DNA from: Bradyrhizobium sp. AZCC 1693
GTDB taxonomy: Bacteria; Pseudomonadota; Alphaproteobacteria; Rhizobiales; Xanthobacteraceae
DNA length: 64,000 nt
Assembly (NCBI RefSeq): GCF_036924745.1
Contig: NZ_JAZHSD010000001.1
Coordinates: 3,720,001 to 3,784,000, forward strand
Reading direction: 5' to 3'
Shown one piece after another: positions 36,233 through 47,700 of the stretch. The notes below the pieces were generated by a model, which saw only the letters and a program-made list of their open reading frames with translations, did not search any database and had not been told where the DNA came from. Both the position numbers and the translations under genes were made by a program. Each line of letters starts with the position of its first letter. Positions within the stretch are counted from its first letter, which is position 1.

Positions 36233-37423
36233 ATGACAACATCTGAAAACGCCTCAGCCTGGCCGGACCACAAACCGACCGCGCTCCTCGTGCTTGCCGA
36301 CGGTACCGTGCTGGAGGGCTTTGGCCTCGGCGCGGAAGGCCACGCCGTCGGCGAGGTCTGCTTCAACACCGCGATGACCGGCTATGAGGAGATCCTGACA
36401 GATCCCTCCTATGCCGGGCAGCTCATCACCTTCACCTTCCCGCATATCGGCAATGTCGGCACCAATGACGAAGATATCGAAACGGTGAACATGGCGGCGA
36501 CGCCGGGCGCGCGCGGCATGATCCTGCGCTCGGCCATATCAGATCCATCGAACTACCGCGCGACAAAACATCTCGACCAGTGGCTGCGCGCCCGCGGCAT
36601 CATCGGCCTCTTCGGCATCGATACCCGCGCGCTGACCGCGCTGATCCGCTCCAAGGGCATGCCGAATGCGGTGATCGCCCACGCCAAGAATGGCCAGTTC
36701 GATCTGCATGGCATGAAGGAAGAGGCGCGCGAATGGCCGGGCCTCGAAGGCATGGACCTGGTGCCGATGGTCACATCCGCCCAGCGCTTCACCTGGGACG
36801 AAACGCCATGGGCCTGGGAAAAGGGTTTTGGCCGGCAGAGCGAACCGGAGTTCAACGTGGTCGCGATCGACTACGGCATCAAGCGCAACATTTTGCGGCT
36901 GCTCGCCGGTGAAGGCTGCAAGGTCACGGTGGTGCCGGCGACCACATCGGCCGACGACATTCTGGCAATGAAGCCGGACGGCGTTTTCCTGAGCAACGGC
37001 CCGGGCGACCCGGCCGCCACAGGCAAATACGCGGTGCCTGTCATCCAGCAGGTGATTGAATCGGGCACGCCGACCTTCGGCATCTGCCTCGGTCACCAGA
37101 TGCTGGGGCTCGCCGTCGGCGCCAGGACCATGAAGATGCACCAGGGCCATCACGGCGCCAATCATCCGGTCAAGGACGAGACCACCGGCAAGGTGGAGAT
37201 CACCTCCATGAACCATGGCTTTGCCGTGGATCAGGCGACGCTGCCGGAAGGCGCGACACAGACCCACATCTCGCTGTTCGACGGCTCCAATTGCGGCATC
37301 GAGCTCAAGGGCAAGCCGGTATTCTCGGTGCAGTATCACCCCGAAGCCTCGCCGGGCCCGCGCGACTCGCACTATCTGTTCAAGCGGTTTGCCGATCTGA
37401 TGCGGGCGAACAAGCGGGCATAA
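36233..37423 (+). CDS. carA: carbamoyl-phosphate synthase small subunit
   Basis: The 396-residue glutaminase subunit hydrolyses glutamine and channels ammonia to CarB for arginine and pyrimidine synthesis. The N-terminal domain has LADGTVLEGFGLG and FNTAMTGYEEILTDPSY; the class-I amidotransferase domain holds C285 (GICLGHQM), H369 and E371 (QYHPEASPGP). Length is normal. It is separated from carB by about 4.7 kb. The start has no strong ribosome binding site but matches the family N-terminus. Confidence 0.96.
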   Translation: MTTSENASAWPDHKPTALLVLADGTVLEGFGLGAEGHAVGEVCFNTAMTGYEEILTDPSYAGQLITFTFPHIGNVGTNDEDIETVNMAATPGARGMILRSAISDPSNYRATKHLDQWLRARGIIGLFGIDTRALTALIRSKGMPNAVIAHAKNGQFDLHGMKEEAREWPGLEGMDLVPMVTSAQRFTWDETPWAWEKGFGRQSEPEFNVVAIDYGIKRNILRLLAGEGCKVTVVPATTSADDILAMKPDGVFLSNGPGDPAATGKYAVPVIQQVIESGTPTFGICLGHQMLGLAVGARTMKMHQGHHGANHPVKDETTGKVEITSMNHGFAVDQATLPEGATQTHISLFDGSNCGIELKGKPVFSVQYHPEASPGPRDSHYLFKRFADLMRANKRA

Positions 37424-37445
37424 GCGCTCCTACGATTCACTCCAT

Positions 37446-37523
37446 CGTCATGCCCGGACTTGTCCCGGGCATCCACGCTCTTGATGGTATCACCGCAGCC
37501 AAGACGCGGATGGCCGGGTCATA
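37446..37523. repeat. interspersed repeat, CGTCATGCCCGGACTTG type
   Basis: Begins CGTCATGCCCGGACTTGTCC with CGGGCATCCACG, and ends GATGGCCGGGTCATA, inverted relative to the start. It is a short copy of the family at 18316-18482 and 30826-30960. It lies between carA and a truncated thioesterase gene and may mark the rearrangement that removed the gene's N-terminal part. Confidence 0.6.
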
Positions 37524-37573
37524 GGCGAGCGGAAGCGACGCCGTCCTTCGGACGGTTTTTCCCGGCCATGGCG

Positions 37574-37744
37574 GGAATCAAGGGAATGACCAAGGATACC
37601 GGGCCCGTGCGCACCGAGGGCAAGACGCTCAGCGTTGGCCGCCGCGCCGCCACCGCAGAGGCGCGCATCACCGACGCCAAAGGCCGGCTGCTCGCGCATG
37701 CGACGACGACGTGTCTGGTTTTCGAGATTCCAAAGGGAACGTGA
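37574..37744 (+). pseudogene. C-terminal remnant of a PaaI-family thioesterase
   Basis: About 57 codons encode KGMTKDTGPVRTEGKTLSVG and RRAATAEARITDAKGRLLAH, ending TTTCLVFEIPKGT before TGA at 37742. This is the last strand-helix section of a hotdog-fold PaaI thioesterase. The catalytic N-terminal half is missing, and the upstream sequence is a repeat element. The frame alone is open but cannot give a functional enzyme. Confidence 0.7.
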
Positions 37745-37798
37745 GCGGCGGACTTTGGTTTGATCTTGCTACAATTCTGCGATTTCGGAGGAAGGCCC

Positions 37799-38332
37799 AT
37801 GTCCGTCGTCAGCGCCGATATCGAGCCCCTCACCTTCAACTTCGAGGATGACGGCCTCGTGCCGAACAGCCCGATGCCGTTCCTGGTCTACAAGGGCGCG
37901 GTCGATGTCGCCAACGATCATCCGGAAAAGACCATCGAGGGGCTGTTCGGCGCCAATGGCTGGGGCGCGATGTGGCGCAACGGCGTGTACGATTATCTGC
38001 ACTACCATTCGACCGTGCATGAGGCGCTCGGCGTCGCCCGTGGGCATGCGCGGGTGCAGTTCGGCGGTGACCGCGGCAAGCCACTCGATATCTCTGCCGG
38101 CGACGTCGCGATCCTGCCGGCGGGGACCGGGCATCAGTTGATCTCGGCAAGCGAGGACTTTTGTGTGGTCGGCGCCTATCCTCCGGGGCCCCCGATGCAG
38201 ATCACGCGGCCGACGCCGGGAAACCATGCGAAGGCGTTGAAGACCATCCCGCAAGTAAAGCTGCCGAAGACCGATCCGGTGCAGGGAGAGAATGGCCCGC
38301 TGGTCCGGCTATGGAAGCGCAGCGCGGCTTAA
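37799..38332 (+). CDS. cupin-domain protein (YjlB-like)
   Basis: A 177-residue single-cupin protein. The metal-site region is DYLHYHSTVHEALGVARGHARVQFGG (His residues and Glu of cupin motif 1) and the second motif is AGDVAILPAGTGHQLI. The C-terminal GPPMQITRPTPGNHAKALKTIPQVKLPKTDPVQG is typical of YjlB-like proteins, whose role is unknown. The start at 37799 has GGAGGAA 5 bases upstream, a strong site. Confidence 0.9.
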   Translation: MSVVSADIEPLTFNFEDDGLVPNSPMPFLVYKGAVDVANDHPEKTIEGLFGANGWGAMWRNGVYDYLHYHSTVHEALGVARGHARVQFGGDRGKPLDISAGDVAILPAGTGHQLISASEDFCVVGAYPPGPPMQITRPTPGNHAKALKTIPQVKLPKTDPVQGENGPLVRLWKRSAA

Positions 38333-38345
38333 ACGACTGCGCCCG

Positions 38346-38585
38346 TCATTTGGGAGGCTGCAATTCGCCTTTGATCCAGCCAACAGCGTTGGATTCGAGC
38401 GGATCGTACGCCACCGTCCTGGTTTCGGTGTGGCCGCATTTTGCGCATTCGAACGTGCGTTGCTCCAAACCTTCCGGCCCATCCGAAACGGCAGTCGTGA
38501 TCATCCGCGCCTCGCAATCGGGGCAACGCGGCCGCATCGGCAGGAGCTCTGGAGGGGGTCTTTCCGGGGCTAGCATGACACTCAC
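38346..38585 (-). CDS. small zinc-ribbon protein
   Basis: The 79-residue product carries two CxxC knuckles, C21/C24 (RCPDCEARM) and C47/C50 (ECAKCGHTE), the layout of a zinc ribbon. The remainder is short and charged. I remember similar small proteins in bradyrhizobia but no function. It is convergent with the cupin gene, 13 bases between stops. Confidence 0.75.
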   Translation of the reverse strand: MSVMLAPERPPPELLPMRPRCPDCEARMITTAVSDGPEGLEQRTFECAKCGHTETRTVAYDPLESNAVGWIKGELQPPK

Positions 38586-38678
38586 CCAGCGTTGAGTTGA
38601 ACCTACGGCGCCTGCAATTCGCGCGCCGCCAACCTTTACATAGGCCTAATCTAACCAGTGAAAACGCCCTTCGATCCG

Positions 38679-38741
38679 TCCAATACCCGACACTTGGGAT
38701 AGTAGCTGCAAATATATCCGCCGAACTGTCCGATACCCGAC
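38679..38741 (+). promoter_or_regulatory. two operator-like sites upstream of the Crp-family gene
   Basis: TCCAATACCCGACAC at 38679-38693 and TGTCCGATACCCGAC at 38727-38741 share ATACCCGAC in direct orientation, 48 bases apart. A third, fully palindromic copy is at 39590-39607 after the gene. The half-site spacing (5-4-5) is that of Crp/Fnr-type operators. They may bind the regulator encoded at 38869, giving autoregulation; this is inference. Confidence 0.5.
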
Positions 38742-38868
38742 TATCCGCCGAGAATTAATTAGCTATTGCCGGTAGTTGCGCCCATTGTGGGTCTATCGCC
38801 GGCTTCAGCCCTTAGGCATCGGCGACGGAGAGAGTTGAAGCTCCCGCCTATGTCGCGTTGGAGCTACT

Positions 38869-39567
38869 GTGGCCGCTGAAAATCACATTCTGAGCTTGCT
38901 GGATGCTTCAGCGCTGGCCCTGCTGAAACCGCACATGCGAACGATTGCGGTCGAACATGGCGAGTTGCTCCACAACTCATCGTCGGAAATCGAGTTCGCC
39001 TTTTTCCCGCGCTCCTGCATCATTTCCGTTCTCGCCAGCACCGACCAGGGCGCGACCGCCGAGACCTCCATCGTCGGCCGCGAGGGCATGATCGGATCCT
39101 CCACCATCCACGGCATCACGACTTCGTTTGCAGATTCGATCGTGCAGGTCGCCGGCGAAGCCGTCCGCATCCCTGCCGCGGAAGTTCATCGGGCCGGACG
39201 GGAGAGCGAAAGCTTCCGAAAGACCGTTGCTTTGTTCGATCTCTCCTTGCTCGCGCAGTCGCAGCAATCGACCGCCTGCCAGGCGCTGCACCAGGTGGAA
39301 AACCGGGCGGCGCGCTGGCTCATGCAGTGCAGGAAACGGCTGGGCAGCAACGACATCCGCCTGACCCAGGAGTTCTTCGGACAGATGCTCGGGGTTCAAC
39401 GCACCACCATCAATCTGGTCGAGCGCACCCTGCAGAATGCCGGTCTCATTCAGATCGGCCGGGGCCGCATTTCCATCCTCGACGCCAAGGGGCTGGAGGC
39501 TGTCTCATGCGACTGTTACGAGCGCATCGAGAAGCGGTACGAGGAGCTATTGGGCCCGCTCGAGTAA
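38869..39567 (+). CDS. Crp/Fnr-family transcriptional regulator
   Basis: A 232-residue regulator starting at GTG 38869. Residues 1-135 form a cyclic-nucleotide-binding-like beta-barrel (EFAFFPRSCIISVLASTDQG, SIVGREGMIGSSTIHG), but the usual phosphate-binding GE..L..R..A motif is not evident, so the ligand may not be a cyclic nucleotide. Residues 160-225 are the winged HTH (LTQEFFGQMLGVQRTTINLVERTLQNAGLI). No N-terminal Cys cluster for iron-sulfur is present. Repeated ATACCCGAC sites flank the gene. Confidence 0.9.
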   Translation: MAAENHILSLLDASALALLKPHMRTIAVEHGELLHNSSSEIEFAFFPRSCIISVLASTDQGATAETSIVGREGMIGSSTIHGITTSFADSIVQVAGEAVRIPAAEVHRAGRESESFRKTVALFDLSLLAQSQQSTACQALHQVENRAARWLMQCRKRLGSNDIRLTQEFFGQMLGVQRTTINLVERTLQNAGLIQIGRGRISILDAKGLEAVSCDCYERIEKRYEELLGPLE

Positions 39568-39589
39568 ATTTTTCCTGCCGCCGGAAGTA

Positions 39590-39607
39590 GTGTCGGATAC
39601 CCGACAC
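39590..39607. promoter_or_regulatory. palindromic operator-like site
   Basis: GTGTCGG-ATAC-CCGACAC is a perfect 7-bp inverted repeat with a 4-base centre, starting 23 bases after the Crp-family gene stop. It shares the right half with the two sites upstream of that gene. It might also act on the leftward gene at 39684, whose 3' end it faces, or be a weak terminator. Confidence 0.5.
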
Positions 39608-39683
39608 TCTAAGGCAATTTGCCCCTGCCAGCCACAGGGCCCCTGACAGCCCAGCGCTCGCAATTGATCCAGGGCTAGCGCCG

Positions 39684-39986
39684 TCATCCGCGGCGGGCGA
39701 TCGGCAAGTTCGAGTTGGCTGAAACATCCGCTGCCTGCTCGCCCGAAGACAGCCGCATCGCGGCGACCCGGGCGACAAAAAGTCCGATGACGAGATTTGC
39801 CCGTTCAGTTTCCAGCCTGTCACGGATCGGCCCGATCGGCTCGGTCGCGCACATGATCTTGATGCAATCGAGGGTGCGGGACAATGATTCGACCACTGCC
39901 AGAATCGGCTCGATGGACGGCGGCGCGGCCGGTGGCTCCGACACGTCTTCAAACTTCGGGCCACGAAATTCAATCACTTTCTGCAT
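39684..39986 (-). CDS. small hypothetical protein (100 residues)
   Basis: I prefer the ATG at 39986 (MQKVIEFRGPKFEDVSEPP); the frame is open to 40052. The product is soluble, with a central amphipathic helix IEPILAVVESLSRTLDCIKI and a second helix ETERANLVIGLFVARVAAMRL, and a polar tail. I do not recognise it. No strong ribosome binding site is visible, so its reality is moderately supported. Confidence 0.5.
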   Translation of the reverse strand: MQKVIEFRGPKFEDVSEPPAAPPSIEPILAVVESLSRTLDCIKIMCATEPIGPIRDRLETERANLVIGLFVARVAAMRLSSGEQAADVSANSNLPIARRG

Positions 39987-40223
39987 CGTTCGATTCCAAA
40001 CCTGAACAGCCGGTAAAGCATGGTCCGGTAGTTTCTCCGCATCATCCTGCACGGGCCCATCGGGCGGCTTTCATCATAGCGACGCCTCGCACAGGCTCGC
40101 TTAAATTGATTATCGGAATCTTGCAGTACCATCTAAAGACGTGTGCTTTTTTCGCGCATCCTGACCGGAACGGGGACCCCGGTTTCGACCCGGAGCCGCC
40201 GCCCTTCGGCCCCGCGAGCCTGC

Positions 40224-40757
40224 TCAGGCCGCGTTGGCGCCTTCCTGACGGCTGGCCTCGAACAGGAACCAGGTGCGGCGCTCGGTCTCGTCGATGAACA
40301 GCTCCAGCAACTGCGCGGTGCCCCTGTCCTCATTGTCATCGGCGAGCTTGTGCGCCTTGCGCATCGCCGCCGCCATGTGCTTGTTGTCTTCCATCAGCTC
40401 GCGCAACATTTCGCGCGGCGGCACATAGGCCTCGTTGTTGTCCTGGATGGTCTGCAGCTTGGTGATCTGCCCGATCGAACGGAGCGTGATGCCGCCGAGC
40501 TTGCGCACCCGTTCGGCGAGCTGGTCGGTGGTGGCGAAGATCGCTTCCGATTGTTCGTCGAGCAACAGGTGATAATCGCGGAAATGCCGGCCGCTGACAT
40601 GCCAATGGAAGTTCTTGGTCTTCAGGTAGAGCGCGAAGGCGTCCGCCAGCAGGGTGTTGAGCGAAGCCGAAATCTTCTCGACGGCGGCCGGCGCCAGGTC
40701 GGTCGGTGTGTCGAGATCGGGGGAAACCTTGCCGGCCTTATTGTTGGTTTTGCTCAC
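40224..40757 (-). CDS. dps: Dps-family DNA-protection ferritin
   Basis: A 177-residue Dps/miniferritin. The inter-subunit ferroxidase residues are visible in TKNFHWHVSGRHFRDYHLLLDEQSEAIF (His, His, Asp, Glu). It oxidises and stores iron, consuming peroxide, and may bind DNA through its Lys-rich N-terminus (VSKTNNKAGK). I choose the GTG at 40757, since AGGAAGG lies 7 to 13 bases upstream; the 15 earlier codons look non-coding. The gene is divergent from the methyltransferase gene at 40880. Confidence 0.93.
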   Translation of the reverse strand: MSKTNNKAGKVSPDLDTPTDLAPAAVEKISASLNTLLADAFALYLKTKNFHWHVSGRHFRDYHLLLDEQSEAIFATTDQLAERVRKLGGITLRSIGQITKLQTIQDNNEAYVPPREMLRELMEDNKHMAAAMRKAHKLADDNEDRGTAQLLELFIDETERRTWFLFEASRQEGANAA

Positions 40758-40879
40758 GTTGCACCTTCCTGTTAGGAACCGGAGACTGGCGGCGGTGGAC
40801 ATTGGCCGCCGGACGACCTAACGCATCATTTTCCCGCTGGTTCCGGCTCCCGGAACCGCTGTTTTTGCCGGAAGCGCGC

Positions 40880-41581
40880 ATGGATGATTGGATCGACTAT
40901 TACGATTCCACGCATACGATTTATGCGAGCAAGCTGCATCGCGACCTGCATTTCCAGATCATCGCGCGCGACATCATCGGCTACATCTCCTCGCCCGACG
41001 CCGTCGTGCTGGACTATGCATGCGGCGAGGCGCTGTCGGCCGCCAAGGTGGCGGACGCCTGCGGCAAGCTGTATCTGGCCGAGCCGGCGCCCGGCGTCCG
41101 CGGACGGCTGATCGCGCGCTTTGCGCCGAACACCAAGATCCGCGTTCGCTCGCTGGATGATCTGCGGAAAATGGACGAGACGGTCGATCTCGTCGTCATG
41201 AATTCGGTCGCGCAATACATGACGCCGGACGAACTGGATTCGGCGCTCGCCGTCATGCGCCGGCTGCTGAAGCCCAACGGCCGCCTGGTGCTGGGCGACA
41301 TCCTGCGGCCCGAAGTCGGCATGGCCAGGGACGTGCTGGCGCTATTGAAATTCGCACGCGCTCACGGCTTCCTGAAAGACGCCCTGTATGGCCTTGCGAG
41401 CACGGCGCTGTCGGACTACCGGCAGCTGCGCACCCGCGTCGGGCTGCAGCGCTACCGCGAAGACGAGATGATCGAAAAACTCGCCGCCGCCGGCTTTACC
41501 GCCTCGCGCGCGCATCTCAACATTGGCCACAACCCGTGGCGGATGACATTTGTGGCGCGCCACGCTTTCCAGCGCACCTGA
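40880..41581 (+). CDS. class I SAM-dependent methyltransferase
   Basis: A 233-residue enzyme with Rossmann motif I VLDYACGEALSAAKVADAC (the usual glycine triplet is CGEAL here), motif II LYLAEPAP, motif IV DLVVMNSVAQYMTPDEL, and LKPNGRLVLGDI as in many methyltransferase-11 members. The C-terminal part, with ALSDYRQLRTRVGLQRYREDEMIE, would bind substrate. Substrate unknown. The start at 40880 is chosen for the fold; the frame goes back to 40706 through the dps promoter. Confidence 0.88.
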   Translation: MDDWIDYYDSTHTIYASKLHRDLHFQIIARDIIGYISSPDAVVLDYACGEALSAAKVADACGKLYLAEPAPGVRGRLIARFAPNTKIRVRSLDDLRKMDETVDLVVMNSVAQYMTPDELDSALAVMRRLLKPNGRLVLGDILRPEVGMARDVLALLKFARAHGFLKDALYGLASTALSDYRQLRTRVGLQRYREDEMIEKLAAAGFTASRAHLNIGHNPWRMTFVARHAFQRT

Positions 41582-41614
41582 GTTCTAATCGCGCGCTAAG
41601 GTTGTTAACCCTAA

Positions 41615-41642
41615 GGCGCGGTAAGGGGTGGTTCACCGCGCC
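41615..41642 (+). other. GC-rich inverted repeat after the methyltransferase gene
   Basis: GGCGCGGT (41615-41622) and ACCGCGCC (41635-41642) form a perfect 8-bp stem with a 12-base loop, without a T-tract. It may be a 3' mRNA structure or lie in the promoter region of the tRNA-like gene 22 bases downstream. Confidence 0.4.
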
Positions 41643-41663
41643 GTGATAGGCAATGATCGCCGC

Positions 41664-41739
41664 GGCCCGGTGGCGGAAGCGACAACGCGGGAGCAGTGCA
41701 ATGCTCCTTATCCTGGTTCAAATCCAGGCCGGGCCTCCA
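41664..41739 (+). tRNA. tRNA-Cys(GCA)-like gene with aberrant anticodon arm
   Basis: The 76-base sequence has a perfect 7-bp acceptor stem GGCCCGG/CCGGGCC, encoded discriminator U73 and CCA, a 3-bp D stem GCG/CGC, and a 5-bp T stem CCTGG/CCAGG with the normal loop TTCAAAT. The acceptor and T arm match what I remember of rhizobial tRNA-Cys. But the anticodon stem GGAGC/GCTCC encloses an 8-base loop AGTGCAAT instead of 7, and the D loop GAAGCGACAA lacks the GG pair. Reading U-GCA-A gives a Cys anticodon. It may be a divergent tRNA, a frameshift-suppressor type, or a decaying copy. Confidence 0.6.
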
Positions 41740-41837
41740 CGCTTCGCCCTGATGGGCTACGCAGCCACGCCGGAGACCGGCAGGGCAAAGCGGATGCGCT
41801 GGCGGCAAGGAAGAGCGGATAAGCCACATATGCGTTC

Positions 41838-41973
41838 GTCGTCCCCCGCGAAGGCGGGGGGATCCAGTACGCCGCGGCCTCTCGATTCAATCCTGGCGTC
41901 TCTGGAATACCGGGTCACCCGCCGGAGCCTGTCATCGGGCGCGCATTCGCGCGACCCGTTGGCGGGTGACGAC
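41838..41973. repeat. interspersed repeat, GTCGTCCCCCGCGAAGGCGG...GGCGGGTGACGAC type
   Basis: Begins CGTCGTCCCCCGCGAAGGCG with GGGGGATCCAGTACGCCGCG, includes CTCTGGAATACCGGGTCACC, and ends CCCGTTGGCGGGTGACGAC. The ACGCCGCGGC core is shared with the elements at 5334 and 27634, so it is probably a distant member of the same superfamily. It lies between the tRNA-like gene and carB. Confidence 0.65.
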
Positions 41974-42108
41974 ATTTTTCGCGAAGGCGGACCGACCGCC
42001 AAAATCCCTGAATTTCCCCGTTGATGGCCCGTTTTTGGGGGTTTCGCGGGTGCGGAATCTGGTCTAAAGACCACCCGCGCGCGAGGGTGACCCGCGCTCT
42101 TGGCTTAG

Positions 42109-42137
42109 GGGACGCGCAGCATGCGCGCCCTTTTTTT
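42109..42137 (+). terminator. terminator or attenuator in front of carB
   Basis: GGGACGCGC-AGCAT-GCGCGCCC forms an 8-bp stem with one bulged A, followed by seven T. It ends 26 bases before the carB ATG at 42164. It either ends an upstream transcript or attenuates carB expression; no competing anti-terminator is obvious to me. Confidence 0.65.
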
Positions 42138-42163
42138 GTGCCCAATTTCCAGTCTGAGAGCTG

Positions 42164-45628
<3,465 letters not shown>

Positions 45629-45843
45629 TCATTAGTCGGGCGTAAATGCCCGCTAAGCGATTGGCAAGAAAGCCGCATGGCTGGAACTCACCGTTCGTTC
45701 GCTTGTTGAATCGCCCTTGAATGGGGCCGAAAATCGGCAGGCTGGCGGGCTCGCGTTGGGGCCATGAAAGCCCGAATCGAAATCTAAAAACTGCCTCGTG
45801 CGCGCACGCAGGTTGCGGTTCGCACGATGGAAGGACGGAAGAC

Positions 45844-46320
45844 ATGATGGAAAAGGTACCGATGACCGCGAGCGGCTATGCCGCACTGGAGGTCGAATTG
45901 AAGCAGCGCCAGTCGGTGGAGCGTCCGCGCATCATCGAGCATATCGCGGAGGCGCGCTCGCATGGAGACCTTTCGGAAAACGCGGAATATCACGCCGCCA
46001 AGGAAGAGCAGTCGCACAATGAAGGCCGCATCGCCGAGCTCGAAGACAAGCTCGCGCGCGCCGACATTATCGACATCAGCAAGCTCTCGGGCGACACCGT
46101 CAAGTTCGGCGCCACCGTCACGCTGGTCGACGAAGACACCGAGAAGAAAACCGTGTGGCAGATCGTGGGCGAGCCGGAAGCCGACGCCAAGAAGGGCCGC
46201 ATCTCGATCACCTCGCCACTGGCCCGCGCCCTGATCGGCAAGAAAAAAGGCTCGACGGTGGAAGTCGTGGCGCCGGGCGGCGCCAAAGCCTACGAGATCA
46301 CCAAGGTCGAGTGGCGATAG
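45844..46320 (+). CDS. greA: transcription elongation factor GreA
   Basis: A 158-residue factor that rescues backtracked RNA polymerase by stimulating transcript cleavage. The N-terminal coiled coil has [47 protein letters not shown] with the acidic tip D/E residues, and the C-terminal FKBP-like domain ends with [16 protein letters not shown] 45844 or the adjacent ATG 45847 can start translation, with GGACGGAAG upstream; the frame extends to 45721 without domain character. A strong terminator follows. Confidence 0.95.
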   Translation: MMEKVPMTASGYAALEVELKQRQSVERPRIIEHIAEARSHGDLSENAEYHAAKEEQSHNEGRIAELEDKLARADIIDISKLSGDTVKFGATVTLVDEDTEKKTVWQIVGEPEADAKKGRISITSPLARALIGKKKGSTVEVVAPGGAKAYEITKVEWR

Positions 46321-46344
46321 TCACCCGCAAGTTACTGTTGCGAC

Positions 46345-46371
46345 AAAGCCGCGTTTCGACGCGGCTTTTTT
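46345..46371 (+). terminator. rho-independent terminator of greA
   Basis: AAAGCCGCG-TTTCGA-CGCGGCTTT forms a 9-bp stem with a 6-base loop, the 3' arm merging into a six-T run. It lies 25 bases after the greA stop. Confidence 0.9.
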
Positions 46372-46712
46372 GTTGGGCGCATGACGACGCCGTCGCTGAC
46401 AGGATTGTGAGTGGAGTTGCGGCGGATTCCATAATAACCGATCCTGGATAATGCTTATAAAGCATAACTAAATCGACGAGCATCGGCGCTGCATGCCGCC
46501 GTTTTCGCCGCAAGGCGCGCGCGGTGAGCGGCAGGCCCGGGCGTTTCGCAACGGCATCTTGTTGCGCTGCAATCGCGACAATGCCGCGAAGCGATGACGT
46601 GCGAGGGGAATGATTCAATTTCGGGGGTGTTGTGTCGGCATCACACGCAATCGGCCAACACCGTGTAATGTTGTGACGCTAAGTTCTAGTGTGTCAAACA
46701 GGGGACAATGAC
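46372..46712. other. intergenic region upstream of the DoxX gene
   Basis: About 340 bases without a recognisable gene. It is somewhat less GC-rich around 46430-46470 (ATAATGCTTATAAAGCATAA), which contains the inverted repeat ATGCTTATAAAGCAT and could be part of a promoter. Confidence 0.35.
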
Positions 46713-47123
46713 ATGGACCAAATCGACAAGATGTTCGCGAAATGGCAGCCGACGGCGCTGAGCCTGTTTCGTTTTATCACCGGGCTGCTGCTGTTTCAGT
46801 ATGGCGTCGCCAAGATCTTCAAGTTTCCAGTTGTTGCGATGTTCGCCAACCCCCCGCCCTTGATCATGACCGCCGGTACGATCGAGCTGGTGCTTGGTGC
46901 GCTGCTGATGATAGGCCTGTTCACGCGCATTGCCGCGTTCGTTCTGGCCGGCGAAATGGCGGCGGCCTATTTCATGGGCCACATGTTCAGGGATGTCGCC
47001 AAGCCGGTGTTCCTGCCGCTGCTCAACAACGGCACGCTGGCGATCCTGTTCTGCTTCGCCTGTCTCTATCTGGCGACGTCAGGCGGCGGGCCGTACAGCG
47101 TCGACGAGATGCGCAAGAAGTAG
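46713..47123 (+). CDS. DoxX-family membrane protein
   Basis: The 136-residue, four-helix inner-membrane protein has SLFRFITGLLLFQYGVAKIF in helix 1, GTIELVLGALLMIGLFTRIAAFVLAGEMAAAYFMGH in helices 2-3 and NNGTLAILFCFACLYLATSGGGPYSVD at the end, matching DoxX. Related proteins take part in sulfur or thiol redox; the role here is unknown. The start at 46713 has GGGGA 6 bases upstream. A repeat element follows the stop. Confidence 0.9.
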   Translation: MDQIDKMFAKWQPTALSLFRFITGLLLFQYGVAKIFKFPVVAMFANPPPLIMTAGTIELVLGALLMIGLFTRIAAFVLAGEMAAAYFMGHMFRDVAKPVFLPLLNNGTLAILFCFACLYLATSGGGPYSVDEMRKK

Positions 47124-47131
47124 GTGGTCCA

Positions 47132-47214
47132 GTCATTCCGGGGCGATGCGAAAGCATCGAACCCGGAATCTCGAGATTCCGGGTTCGCGTCTTCGACGCG
47201 CCCCGGAATGACCC
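47132..47214. repeat. interspersed palindromic repeat, GTCATTCCGGGGCG...CGCCCCGGAATGAC
   Basis: The borders are perfect inverted repeats (GTCATTCCGGGGCG and CGCCCCGGAATGAC), and the centre is a second long palindrome GAACCCGGAATCTCGAGATT-CCGGGTTC. The element fills the convergent gap between DoxX and Lrp and would form a cruciform or a bidirectional terminator-like hairpin. Confidence 0.75.
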
Positions 47215-47220
47215 GAAGGG

Positions 47221-47700
47221 TCAGCTCACGACCTTCACATCGAGCGGCACCGCCGCCTCGTACTTCGAATTGTGCAGTACCAGCGACGTCCGGACGTTGC
47301 GCACGTGGGGTGCAGCGGTCAGGTGCGTGACGAAATCCTGAAACGTCGCCATGTCGGGCGCGACGCATTTCAAGATGAAATCCACCTCCCCCGACAACAT
47401 CCAGCATTCCCGCACCAAGGGCTCGGCGCGGACGAAATCCTCGAACGCGCGCAAATCGGCATCCGCCTGGCTGGACAGGTGGACGGACGCAAACACCGTG
47501 ACGTCAAAGCCGAGGCGGCGCGGATCGAGCAGGCCGCGGTAGCCCTGGATGTAGCCCTCTTCCTCCAGCGTGCGGACCCGGCGCAGGCAGGGCGGCGGGG
47601 AAATCCCGACGCGTTTGGCCAGTTCCACGTTGGTGATTCGGCCGTCGGCCTGGATTTCGGCAAGAATTCTGAGGTCGATTTCGTCAAGATTCTTCGACAC
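47221..47700 (-). CDS. Lrp/AsnC-family transcriptional regulator
   Basis: The 159-residue regulator has an N-terminal HTH (DLRILAEIQADGRITNVELAKRVGISPPPCLRRVRTLEEEGYI) and a C-terminal RAM ligand-binding domain (FASVHLSSQADADLRAFEDFVRAEPLVRECWMLSGEVDFILKCVA). Such proteins form octamers and sense amino acids. It is divergent from trxB, with about 280 bases between, so it may regulate trxB or itself. Confidence 0.93.
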   Translation of the reverse strand: MSKNLDEIDLRILAEIQADGRITNVELAKRVGISPPPCLRRVRTLEEEGYIQGYRGLLDPRRLGFDVTVFASVHLSSQADADLRAFEDFVRAEPLVRECWMLSGEVDFILKCVAPDMATFQDFVTHLTAAPHVRNVRTSLVLHNSKYEAAVPLDVKVVS

